Source: Anaerolineales bacterium (GTDB lineage: Bacteria > Chloroflexota > Anaerolineae > 4572-78 > J111). From it: a stretch of DNA of 64,000 nucleotides. The notes below the pieces were generated by a model. That model saw only the letters and a program-made list of their open reading frames with translations, had not been told where the DNA came from and did not search any database. Shown here one piece after another: positions 8,180 to 16,467 of the stretch (the stretch's first letter is position 1; every line of letters starts with the position of its first letter). The stretch spans positions 620,001 to 684,000 of the forward strand of contig JACKAU010000003.1 in NCBI GenBank assembly GCA_020634855.1. Direction: 5' to 3'. Position numbers and translations under genes: made by a program.

Positions 8180-9820
8180 ATGACACCAGTCAAACAACTG
8201 AGTGAAGCGTGGCAGACATTACCCTGGAAGAAAATTCAGCGTAATGTTTTCCGCCTCCAAAAACGCATCTACCAAGCCAAACGCCGGAACGATGTCAGAA
8301 CGGTCCGCAACTTACAGCGGCTGCTGCTTCGCTCCTGGTCAGCCCGGTCTCTGGCCGTGCGCCAGGTCTCGCAAGACAATCGCGGCAAACGCACCGCCGG
8401 AGTGGATGGTGTTGCTTCTTTGACACCCCCGCAACGGCTGGCTTATGTCCGCCGTCTGCGTGACCTTGACCAGGCGGCAGACCCGGTCCGCCGGACGTAT
8501 CTGCCCAAACCTAATGGCGAACTCAGGCCATTAGGTATCCCCACAATGTTTGACCGCGCCCGTCAGGCGTTGGTCAAACTGGTGTTGGAACCGGAATGGG
8601 AAGCCGTTTTCGAACCCAACTCCTATGGTTTCAGACCTGGACGCAGTCCCCACGATGCCATCGAAGCCATCTTTAACCACATCCGCCTCAAACCCAAATT
8701 CGTGCTCGACGCCGACTTAGAGAAATGCTTCGATACCATCAACCATCAGGCCCTCTTGTCCAAACTATCGACCATCGCCCCGATTACCAAACTAGTTCGG
8801 AGTTGGCTCAAGGCCGGTATCATTGACCGAGACCAAACTCTCTTTCCCGACAGCGGTGTACCGCAGGGTGGAGTGGTCTCGCCCTTGTTAATGAACATCG
8901 CCTTACACGGTTTCGAGCAAGACCTCCGAGCGGCCTGGCCGCGCTACCACCAACCAGCCATCATCCGCTTTGCCGATGACCTGGTCATCCTCCATCCCGA
9001 CCTTGACACCCTAATGCTTATTAAGGCTCAGGCAGAACATTGGCTGGATAAAATCGGACTGCATTTCAAGCTCGAAAAAACGTCAATCAGTCACACCCTT
9101 ACCCCTCACCAAGGGCGGGTCGGTTTTGATTTTCTGGGTTTCAACATTCGTCAATACCCCGTGGGCAGATACAAAACCCGGTCATACCGTGGTCAGGCCG
9201 GCTTCAAGACCATTATCAAACCGAGCCGGAAGGCCCAACAACGCCATCTGGCCCACCTCAAGCAGCTTATCCGCACCTATCGCGGCGCGGCTCAGGCCGG
9301 CTTGATTGGCCACCTCAACCCCGTCATTCGGGGCTGGGTCAATTACTTTCGCTGTTGTAGTGCCAAAGCCATTTTCGACCGGATGACCAAACAACTCTTT
9401 TACAAACTCAAGCGTTGGGCCTTGTTTCGCCACCCCCGTAAGTGGTGGAAATGGTGTTATCGTCGTTACTGGCGTCGCCATCTGGGCAAAATTCGCTTCA
9501 GCGATGGCACTCACTACCTCCACTATCACGCTCAAACGGCTATCAAACGCCACACCAAAGTCATTGCCTCCAAAAGTCCGTTCGATGGCGATTGGGTCTA
9601 CTGGGCGCAACGGTTGATGCGCGACCCGCTCAAGCCCTTGCGGGTGGTCAAACTCTTGAAGTGGCAACGCGGCAAATGCGATAATTGCCATCTTCCGTTC
9701 TCGGCAGCGGATGTCGTCGAGGTTCATCACGTTAACGGCAATCACAATGATAACCGTTACGCCAATTTGAGCCTCCTCCACGGCCACTGCCACGACCTGG
9801 TTCACGGTCAACGGTGCTGA
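8180..9820 (+). CDS. ltrA: Group II intron reverse transcriptase/maturase with HNH endonuclease
   Basis: A 546-residue LtrA-type protein. The reverse-transcriptase domain spans residues about 60-320. Landmarks include TYLPKPNGELRPLGIPTM, SYGFRPGRSPHDAI, DADLEKCFDTINHQ, SGVPQGGVVSPLL and the catalytic box RFADDLVIL (FADD rather than YADD). The maturase X domain follows around 350-440 (GWVNYFRCCSAK). The C-terminus has an HNH nuclease: CDNCHLPFSAADVVEVHHVNG, then NLSLLHGHCHDLVHG. The protein assists RNA splicing and performs target-primed reverse transcription, with the HNH cutting the second strand. The reading frame is intact, so the intron may be mobile. The HNH is consistent with a CL-type rather than class C intron. 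Confidence 0.93.
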   Translation: MTPVKQLSEAWQTLPWKKIQRNVFRLQKRIYQAKRRNDVRTVRNLQRLLLRSWSARSLAVRQVSQDNRGKRTAGVDGVASLTPPQRLAYVRRLRDLDQAADPVRRTYLPKPNGELRPLGIPTMFDRARQALVKLVLEPEWEAVFEPNSYGFRPGRSPHDAIEAIFNHIRLKPKFVLDADLEKCFDTINHQALLSKLSTIAPITKLVRSWLKAGIIDRDQTLFPDSGVPQGGVVSPLLMNIALHGFEQDLRAAWPRYHQPAIIRFADDLVILHPDLDTLMLIKAQAEHWLDKIGLHFKLEKTSISHTLTPHQGRVGFDFLGFNIRQYPVGRYKTRSYRGQAGFKTIIKPSRKAQQRHLAHLKQLIRTYRGAAQAGLIGHLNPVIRGWVNYFRCCSAKAIFDRMTKQLFYKLKRWALFRHPRKWWKWCYRRYWRRHLGKIRFSDGTHYLHYHAQTAIKRHTKVIASKSPFDGDWVYWAQRLMRDPLKPLRVVKLLKWQRGKCDNCHLPFSAADVVEVHHVNGNHNDNRYANLSLLHGHCHDLVHGQRC

Positions 9821-9842
9821 TGTCAACAGCCAATCCGTTGAA

Positions 9843-9912
9843 GAGCGGAGTGACGCCAAAGTGTCACGCTCCGTTCGGGACAGGCAGTCGGGGCGGTGAC
9901 GCCCCGGCTGAC
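9843..9912 (+). ncRNA. Group II intron domains V and VI
   Basis: Domain V is the 34-nt hairpin at 9843-9876: GAGCGGAGTGACGCC, AAAG, TGTCACGCTCCGTTC. It contains the AGC triad region and a GNRA-like context. Domain VI at about 9887-9912 folds as CGGGGC / GCCCCG, with an unpaired A in the 3' strand (CTGAC) as the likely branch point. These two elements define the catalytic core and lariat site. Confidence 0.75.
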
Positions 9913-9976
9913 CTTAACTTGGGCGGCTGTTACGGTTTACAAGATTGGTAAAATTTTAGATTTTGCTGAATTAGGT

Positions 9977-11166
9977 TTAGTAATACCATCCCAAAGGAGT
10001 CCCAAATACATAAAATACAATCATTAGAGCCAGATAAAGATAATACAAGCTACTGACTGCTAATTGCTGAATTCGATTAACAAAAAAGTTGTTTCTTGCT
10101 AAAATGACTGTAAAAATCATATATACGGCGAAATAGCCAGGTATAGTTGTGGCATAAACAATAACTTTATTTGGATTGCCCTGCCATAATACCAAGGCCA
10201 ACATTGTTAAATTACCTACAGCAAGGGCATAACGATGTATGTTTCGAGAAAATGGTACGAATGAAATAATCCAAAGATTTACTATAGGTATTATCAGTGC
10301 AGTTGAGTATCTTACCTTATCGCGTAAATCCACACCGTATGCAAAACTTTCTGCTAATTTTAAGAAATACTCTGTTGGGCCTCCTGCGACGAATTCTGAG
10401 AAGAAAGAAGTTCTTGTCTGCCAATAAGCCCCCACATATTTGTTTTCCAATCTACAAAACCCATCCATCCAAACCAACTCACTATTATTATCACTGCACC
10501 TGTAATTGAATGATTATAGAGCTTTTTATTTCCATCTTTATATCCTACGATGGCATATGTAAAAAGAATAGGCACCATGTATAAGGCGTTAGGTTTTGTT
10601 AGAATTGCGAAGATTGCGGCAATAATAGTAATCCACCAGTTATGCCACTTTATAGAGGAAAGTAATAACAGCAACGTAAAAAATAAAGTCGGTATTTCGG
10701 GATTGCCGGTTGCAATCCCCAGACCCCCTGGAACAAAAAGAATAACAAAAAGAAGTCTTGGCGATAAGCTAACCTCATCAACATATATTGATGCAATCTG
10801 ATAGGTAAGAATGAGACTACCTATAGAAAAAGTTAAACTCAGCAACCAAAACCAAATGTTTGAGGGCAACCACTCCGGCATAAAAGAAATCATAACTGAT
10901 AAAAATGGATGATACCAAAGACTCAAAGGTTCAGCCACATCCCATTTATATCCATTGTCTGCATTTTGCAGATAATATGGACCGTCAACCGGAGCAGTGA
11001 TTGAGGGAGTTACTCTAAGAATCGGAAAAGGAGGAGATAAATTAGACCATAATGGGTTCAATATAACCAAACCAACTAATACGGCGAAAATCACTGTCTG
11101 TGCAGAAATATAAATAGATTTTAATGATCTATCAAAATTAAATGATTGAATGTTAGTTTTCTCCAT
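9977..11166 (-). pseudogene. Polytopic membrane protein, glycosyltransferase-like, one frameshift
   Basis: Two overlapping frames (10360-11166 and 9977-10477 coordinates) make one protein of about 395 residues with 8 to 10 hydrophobic segments. The break lies at a GGGGG run near 10430, where WKTNMWGLIG in one frame continues as the QTRTSFFSEFV block in the other. After a cytosolic N-terminus the protein has a large loop (PVDGPYYLQNADNGYKWDV) after the first TM. This layout resembles GT-C/GT87-type polyprenol-linked glycosyltransferases, but no diagnostic motif is visible. Its start overlaps the end of the VWA-like gene by 14 bp. It is AT-rich. The frameshift may be a sequencing error. Confidence 0.6.
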
Positions 11167-12100
11167 CTTTAGAAAGATAGCTGGATGATCCTAAAATTAT
11201 TGAATTCAATTCAGCAGGTTTTGAAGCATTTAGATAAGAACCATGAAACGCATCTGCATAATCTTGAAGAATAGACTCCTCAGTAGGAGAAAGATCACCT
11301 ACACCAACAATCGCAATTGTAATATCTTTAGTTGTATTAGCGAGGATATCTTCAGCTATTTCTTCAAATATACCCCCATTCTGGTTCACATTTAGGATCA
11401 AGCCCACTTGTAATTACAATAAGTTTAATTGGCCCTTTATAAAGATTTAAGTCATCTCTAAGTGCGGTCAATACCGCAGTTGTTAATGATGCGTTACCTC
11501 TTGGGTCAAAACTTCCAAATGCTTTATCAAGTTCTTGTTCAAAATCTTTGGCAGGTGTGGGAGAGATAAGTTGTGTAGTGTCTCTGCAATCAGTTTCACC
11601 TTGCACTTGCCCCCATAGATTCGTAACCCACCCAAACTTTTAGGATTTTGAACCCGTGCAGCCAAGCGTATATTTTGAATTAACTCAGGATAATATGGAA
11701 TGGTCGTCTCGGTCGCGTCAAAAACCAAATAAGTGGTTGATGGCCGATTTATGATAAAAATGTAGGCTATGATAACTGATTGAATTATTATTAAGGTCAA
11801 TAGAAAAGACATAATCTGCAATGGTTTGAGTCTAAATGGAAATCCTTTGATCTGTAATACAGCCGCCAGTATTAAAACGATTATCATACCAATAACTAAA
11901 GCAGCAGGAAAGTTATAATTCAACATTTCTTGAGCTATCCATGTTGCCAGAACGCTAGCCACTAAACTTGTTACAATCAATCCCACTATTATCGCAAAAT
12001 CTCTTGTAGCAGTTGGTTGCGTAGCAGATACGCCATCTTGATTTTCATTTAACTCAAGAATCCAATTACGTAATTTTTGTATTTGCTTTGCTATTTTCAT
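11153..12100 (-). pseudogene. Membrane-anchored VWA-like protein, two frameshifts
   Basis: Three reading frames join into about 315 residues. The first has three TM segments at about 40-125. The rest forms a von Willebrand factor A-like fold: TYLVFDATETTIPYYPEL (a variant of the DxSxS strand), then ASLTTAVLTALRDDLNLY, then PIKLIVITSGLDPKC, then ITIAIVGVGDLSPTEE. Both breaks fall in GGGGG runs (near 11610 and 11385), so they may be sequencing errors. The MIDAS motif looks imperfect, so metal binding is uncertain. It is coupled to the downstream membrane-protein gene; together they look like a two-gene cassette. Confidence 0.6.
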
Positions 12101-12146
12101 TTATTTATTTTCGTTTTTTATTTAAAACGCTTCAATTAAATTAGCA

Positions 12147-12255
12147 GCCCAACGCCATCAAATAAGCGGTTGGCGCGATAATAATGTATCTTGGATTTAC
12201 GAACACCCTTACAAAAACCTTGAATCGCCAATCCGCTTTATTTGGATTGTTAGGC
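12147..12255 (-). repeat. Integron attC site (109 bp)
   Basis: On the minus strand R'' GCCTAAC (12255-12249) opens the site and R' GTTGGGC (12153-12147) closes it. Both fit the RYYYAAC / GTTRRRY consensus. The inner arms CGCCAA (12226-12231) and TTGGCG (12170-12175) pair perfectly, and CCGCTTTATTTGG pairs with AAATAAGCGG plus unpaired bases, as in folded attC hairpins. Its length is within the known 57-141 bp range. It begins 18 bp after the stop codon of the HEAT-repeat gene, the canonical cassette layout. Confidence 0.8.
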
Positions 12256-12273
12256 GTGGCTGATATTTTAACA

Positions 12274-13446
12274 TCAGTTCTCTTGATGATGCTTGATACG
12301 ATTAATAGCATCATTAGCAGCCTCTTGAACGGTCATTCCAAATTCATCAATCGCATCATCATTTTTGAGTACATCTTCCAAAGCAGGGAGAGCATTCGCA
12401 TCACCCAAATACCCTAAACCTTCGACAGCAGCAATACGTATTACTACATCCTCATCGTGTAGAGCCTTCATAAGGGGTTCAAATGCTCGTTCATTGCCAA
12501 GTTTACCTACTGCCGCCGCCGCAAAATGACGCACTTCATCCCCAAACTCTCCAACTAAAGCCTTGAGCAATGGCTCTACAGCACGTTGATCTCGAATCTG
12601 ACCTAATGCACCTGCGGCAAATGCAGATGGAGTACCACTACTACTTTCTAGAGTCTCAATCAGAGGTTCAACGGCTCGCTTATCGCCAATATTTCCTAGA
12701 GCGATTGCTGCGTACACACGTACATTTTGGTCGGTTTCAGAAAGTGCTTCAATAAGCGGTTCAACCGCTTCTTGGTCAGTGAAATGACCCAGAGCACGCG
12801 CCGATGCCTCTCGTACCGGGATGCTGTCATCTTTCAACAAAGTGATTAATGGCTTTACCGCTCGGTCATCATTGATCTCTCCCATTGCTATTGCCTCGGC
12901 AGCACACATACGAATATGGGCAGTTTCATCCCCTAGTGCTCCGATTACTGCATTTGCAACTTGGCTATTATCTTTAAAACTTGTTAAAGCTTGCGCAACA
13001 GTAAAGGAATACTCGCTCTGTCTCAACAAATTTAGTAAAGGTGGTATTGCACGAGGATCACGAAGTTCTCCCAAGGCTAAAATGACCTGAATACGGACAT
13101 CTCCTTTTGAGTCTGCTAACAGTTCAATTAATGACTCTAATATGCCAGGACCGCCAATTCTGCCAAGAGCCTCTACTGCATCACGGCGTATCCACCAGAC
13201 ATCGTCTTTGAGCAAAGAAAGGAGTGGTTCAACGGCTCGCTGGTCTTTAAGTAGACCTAATGAATACATTGTTTGACGACGAACCGAGTCGTGAGGGTCT
13301 TCAAGAAGCGGTAAAAGGTACTCAACAGCAGTAGGGTTGCCAAGATAACCTAAATTTCCTGCTGCGTTATAGCGTACCTCCCAATCCTGGTTATTGAGGT
13401 CACTCAGAAAATCTTCAAAAGTCGGTTCTTCTTCACGCAAACTCAC
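12274..13446 (-). CDS. HEAT-repeat (PBS-lyase type) protein, integron cassette gene
   Basis: A 390-residue protein built of about 11 or 12 tandem HEAT repeats of roughly 31 residues. The consensus is xRAVEPLIxxLxDxxxxVRxxAAxALGxIGD, for example AVEPLIEALSETDQNVRVYA. Such alpha-solenoids bind proteins or act as scaffolds; no catalytic domain is fused. The gene is bracketed by a GTTAGGC box upstream (13487-13481, minus) and an attC starting with the complementary GCCTAAC downstream. It is therefore a complete single-gene cassette. Repeat-to-repeat identity is high, suggesting repeat expansion. Confidence 0.88.
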   Translation of the reverse strand: MSLREEEPTFEDFLSDLNNQDWEVRYNAAGNLGYLGNPTAVEYLLPLLEDPHDSVRRQTMYSLGLLKDQRAVEPLLSLLKDDVWWIRRDAVEALGRIGGPGILESLIELLADSKGDVRIQVILALGELRDPRAIPPLLNLLRQSEYSFTVAQALTSFKDNSQVANAVIGALGDETAHIRMCAAEAIAMGEINDDRAVKPLITLLKDDSIPVREASARALGHFTDQEAVEPLIEALSETDQNVRVYAAIALGNIGDKRAVEPLIETLESSSGTPSAFAAGALGQIRDQRAVEPLLKALVGEFGDEVRHFAAAAVGKLGNERAFEPLMKALHDEDVVIRIAAVEGLGYLGDANALPALEDVLKNDDAIDEFGMTVQEAANDAINRIKHHQEN

Positions 13447-13480
13447 GATACATTTTCTCTATTTTGGTTACTGATGAAGC

Positions 13481-13666
13481 GCCTAACATTAAGGTAAGCC
13501 GCGCCCGAGAGAGAGACGACAAAAGAGCGAGGCCGGGCCAACCGACACCACCCATCTAACCGTAACTTCTGTTAGCCTCATCAACCTCTCCATCATCCTA
13601 TCCCTCAGCCGACACCCGCTCAACCTTCTTCATCTCTGGGCGTCGGCTTCACCGTCCTCGTTGAAC
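13481..13666 (-). repeat. Long attC-like site (186 bp)
   Basis: Minus-strand R'' GTTCAAC (13666-13660) is followed by GAAGCCGACGCCC. At the far end GGGCGCGGCTTACC leads to R' GTTAGGC (13487-13481). The arms GGGCG(T)CGGCTT and AAGCCGCGCCC pair with one bulge, like the L boxes of well-known attC sites. The central part is unusually long and contains a secondary hairpin (AGCCGACACCC near 13608). The length is above the typical range, so this is a probable, not certain, attC. Confidence 0.55.
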
Positions 13667-13945
13667 GAAGAGATACATTCTGTCAGTAGGGAATTGCTCC
13701 CCATGTCGTCGCCCACTCAGCGTCCGCCGGCCAGTAACCCGACCGCTGTCGAGCGGTTCGACCGCTCATTACACCCGGTTGAACGCGACTTGGCGGCTCA
13801 TTTGGCCCCCATTTCGGCCACTCGACGCACTACGCCCTTCCCACCGACCGGGCCGACCGATTTGACCGCCCGTCACGGGCGCACTCCCTGTCGGGTTGGT
13901 TGCCCTATCAGGCTCAACAGCAACACCACCAGCCACGGCAGCTCA

Positions 13946-15095
13946 TCAAACTCCCGCCGTAAGAACATACTGCCCTCCGCCCCACAACTGGGACACGCGG
14001 TTGACCTCATCGCCCAATAGCTCTTGCAACCATTCCAACAGCACTAACTCTTTGATCACCGGCAAGGCTCGCGGTAAGCCAAAGTGGGCCCGACACTGCG
14101 GCAGCTTCACTTTGCGGGCGCTGCTGTGATGCAAACCGTAATATCGTATCCGCATAAAGCCAGTCGGCAGGATATGCAACAGCCACCGCCGGATGAACTC
14201 CAGCACCGGCAGCCGCAACACCTTCTCTTGGCCTCCGGCCTGGTTGTCGTGATAGCGGACCTTAACCACGCCCCCTCCAACCGCCCTTCAACCGATAATT
14301 CGAGATGGCCACCTGATGCACATACCGGCTCAGATATTCGATCACGTGCTTGGGCTCACCAAACGGCTTGGCAAATACTTCCCAGGCCTTGGCCTGGATG
14401 GTATCTAACATCGCTTCGACCGCTTCCAGGCTCTGCTCCGCTCTCAACTTCAGCTTCCCTGCCGCAGCAGTCGTCTCAAACCCTTACAGAACTGGTCCCG
14501 ATACCGGGCCGATAACGCCTTCACATCAACCAGCCGCTTGACCGCCAACCGCGTCCATCCAGGGCTAACCCGCCCCCGGTTACAATGCAATGCAGATGGA
14601 TATGCTCATCCAACTTCTGACCCCAGGTGTGCAGCACCGCCGTGATGCCTAACTCACAGCCTAGCTCTTCTTTGGCCTGCTGTTGCAGACTTTTCTGGGC
14701 GCTTTGGAACAGGTGGTTGTAGATGACCGCTTGGTTGTCTCGGCACTAACTCATTGATGGCGTGGTCGGTCGTGAAGATGACGTGGAAATACGGGATTGG
14801 TAGCTGCCAAATCTTTTGTTTCTCCACCCATTTGGCTCGCTCAAACTTCTGGCATTGATTGCAATGCCGGTCGCGACAGGAGTTGAAGCTGAAACACCCA
14901 CAGCCTGCACTCGCTACATTGGTCGACTCGTCCCCCCAAAGCCGGCGTCCGGCAGGCCATTACCGCCCCGGCGACGCGGGCTTGTTCCGGCGTGACCTTA
15001 TAGCGTTGACAATAGGCCGACCAATAATCCCGCAGGATATCGGCCACCGTCAGGTTGGTGTAACTGGTGCGGTAGGTTATCAGGTTCTTTAGCAT
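13946..15095 (-). pseudogene. IS91-family (Y2-type) transposase, multiply frameshifted
   Basis: Fragments in different minus frames line up in order with an IS91-family transposase. The N-terminus carries the zinc-binding region: RVDQCSEC, then in a shifted frame GCGCFSFNSCRDRHCNQCQ. Next come KIWQLPIPYFHVIFTTDHAINELVP, then WEVFAKPFGEPKHVIEYLSR and VHQVAISNYRLKG. Last is FIRRWLLHILPTGFMRIRYYG, typical of the C-terminal half. There are at least three frame changes. The transposase-bearing segment is flanked by the 10-bp inverted repeat GTTGAACGAA (13660-13669) / TTCGTTCAAC (15162-15171), which coincide with integron core boxes. Confidence 0.75.
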
Positions 15096-15164
15096 CCCTC
15101 CCAGAATACCTTATCATTCTCCCCTGACAACCACACTTTTTGTCTTATTTAGAACACCTGTTTC

Positions 15165-15282
15165 GTTCAACAATTATTTAACCGATTTTTCGCGGCATAT
15201 CCCTACCAATTGCAGGATATCCCGAAACAAATCGGCATATCATTCCTGGCGTTGGAATATCCCGAAAAAATTCGGTATAATC
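15165..15282. promoter_or_regulatory. attI-like region and intI promoter with direct repeats
   Basis: The minus-strand box GTTGAAC (15171-15165) fits the integrase cut consensus and is complementary to the R'' of the first cassette. Two related 27-29 bp direct repeats lie at 15215-15241 and 15254-15282, sharing ATATCCCGAAA and TCGG.AT. The second overlaps a good promoter facing the integrase: TTGGAA (15252-15257), 18 bp, TATAAT (15276-15281). It also contains the dyad CCGAA-AAAA-TTCGG. The repeats may be integrase-binding sites of attI or an operator for intI. The assignment of attI is inference. Confidence 0.5.
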
Positions 15283-15385
15283 TTTTTACATCCTTTAACC
15301 GGCGGTATTAAGCCGACAGCTTTCAGCATACCTATCTTCATTCTAAACCAATATAGCTACCCCTGTCAACTACCAGGAGTTCGAT

Positions 15386-16362
15386 ATGTCATCAACCCGC
15401 CCTCGCAAACTGCTCGATCAACTCCGCGATGTTCTCCGTCGCAAACACTATTCACTTCGTACCGAAGAAGCTTACGTCTATTGGGTCAAACGCTACATTC
15501 TCTTCCATAACAAACGCCACCCCCAAGAGATGGCCCGACCTGAAATAGAAGCTTTTCTAAACCATCTGGCCGTTACTGAAAATGTGGCGGCCTCCACCCA
15601 AAACCAAGCCTTTAGCGCCCTCTTATTCTTGTATCAAAGATAAAACCTCAATATTGACATCCAAAATGTCAATGCCCTAAGGGCCAAGAAGCCCAAGCGG
15701 TTGCCGGTGGTCATGACCAAACAAGAGTGTCAATCCGTCATCGCCGCGCTCTCCGGCACCTATCAACTGATGGCTAAATTACTGTACGGCTCCGGCTTAC
15801 GCTTAACCGAGTGCCTTCGCCTGCGCGTTAAAGATGTTGATTTTGCTCAAAACCACCTTGTCGTTCGCGCCGGCAAAGGAGACAAAGATAGGGTCACCCT
15901 CTTGCCCGACAACCTTAAACCGGAAATAACGTCTCATTTGCACCGGGTCAATCTGCAACATCAAGACGACTTAAAACAAGGCTATGGTCAAGTCTATCTG
16001 CCCAATGCCCTAGCCCGCAAATACCCCAACGCTGATCGCGACTGGGCCTGGCAGTACGTTTTTCCTTCTCGCAATTTATCCAACGATCCCCGCAGTAACA
16101 TCATCCGGCGTCATCACGCCAGTGAAAGTGGTCTCCAAAAGCAGTTAGACAAGCCGCCAAACAGGTAGGTCTCACCAAACCTGTCGGCCCCCACACCTTC
16201 CGCCATTCCTTCGCCACCCATCTCCTCGAAAACGGCTATGATATTCGCACCGTCCAAGAACTGCTCGGCCACAAAGACGTCCGCACCACCATGATCTACA
16301 CCCATGTCCTCAATCAGGGGCCAATGGGCGTGCGCAGCCCGCTGGGTGGAATTGTTAATTGA
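15386..16362 (+). pseudogene. intI: Integron integrase (tyrosine recombinase), one stop and one frameshift
   Basis: About 325 residues of a tyrosine recombinase. The N-terminal SAM-like domain (KLLDQLRDVLRRKHYSLRTE, YVYWVKRYILFHNKRHP) and catalytic domain (LLYGSGLRLTECLRLRVKDV with the first Arg, then HTFRHSFATHLLENGYDIRT, LLGHKDVRTTMIYTHV with the Tyr) are all present. The IntI-specific extra domain is visible: YLPNALARKYPNADRDWAWQ, then YVFPSRNLSNDP and RRHHASE. This separates it from XerC/D. An in-frame TAA sits at 15641-15643, and a one-base loss in an A-run near 16140 shifts the frame. A ribosome site (CAGGAG) precedes the start. It is divergent from the cassette array, as in classic integrons. 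The frameshift may be a read error; the stop codon is harder to explain that way. Confidence 0.88.
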
Positions 16363-16467
16363 AAATGGGTAATGAAGCGCGGTCAGGAAATAGGGGACTG
16401 GGTCCATTGAACGAACCCCGTCCCCCTCGTTATGGAAAAGACTTTTGCTTTAGAGCCAAAAATAAAT

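Larger units (their letters stand above)
7488..9912 (+). mobile_element. Group II intron with intron-encoded reverse transcriptase
   Basis: A complete bacterial group II intron. The 5' end is probably GTGCCGCC at 7488, after exon CTGAGTT, followed by about 690 nt of structured RNA (domains I-IV). The ORF lies in domain IV at 8180-9820, domain V at 9843-9876, domain VI after it, and the 3' end is near ..GGCTGAC at 9912. The 5' exon contains a short hairpin (AGCCG/CGGCT). The intron is on the plus strand, antiparallel to the surrounding cassette genes, and inside an attC-like repeat. Known group IIC-attC introns behave this way, but this ORF carries an HNH domain, which class C ORFs lack. Boundaries are accurate to within a few bases. 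Confidence 0.8.
7468..9928 (-). repeat. attC-like inverted repeat split by the group II intron
   Basis: AGCCGCCCAA (7468-7477) and TTGGGCGGCT (9919-9928) are perfect 10-bp complements that flank the intron. On the minus strand this reads GCCCAAG ... GTTGGGC, where GTTGGGC (7478 to 7472) fits the GTTRRRY integrase cut box. GCCCAAG is one base off the RYYYAAC consensus. If the intron is removed the site would be only about 50 bp, shorter than typical attC sites, so part of the original site may be lost. The interpretation rests on the neighbouring attC sites and integrase. Confidence 0.45.

Noticed and set aside
8180..9820. Reverse transcriptase as a retron or diversity-generating element
   Set aside because: The maturase X domain, HNH domain and downstream domain V/VI identify it as a group II intron; no msr/msd or template repeat is seen.
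9182..9859. A 225-codon minus-strand ORF inside the group II intron ORF
   Set aside because: It mirrors the reverse transcriptase/HNH coding sequence, which has clear motifs on the plus strand.
14084..14515. A 143-codon plus-strand ORF over the IS91-like region
   Set aside because: Antisense to recognisable transposase blocks on the minus strand.
15165..15386. LexA box for SOS control of the integrase
   Set aside because: Neither CTG-N10-CAG nor GAAC-N4-GTTC type sites were found at the promoter; only unidentified direct repeats are present.
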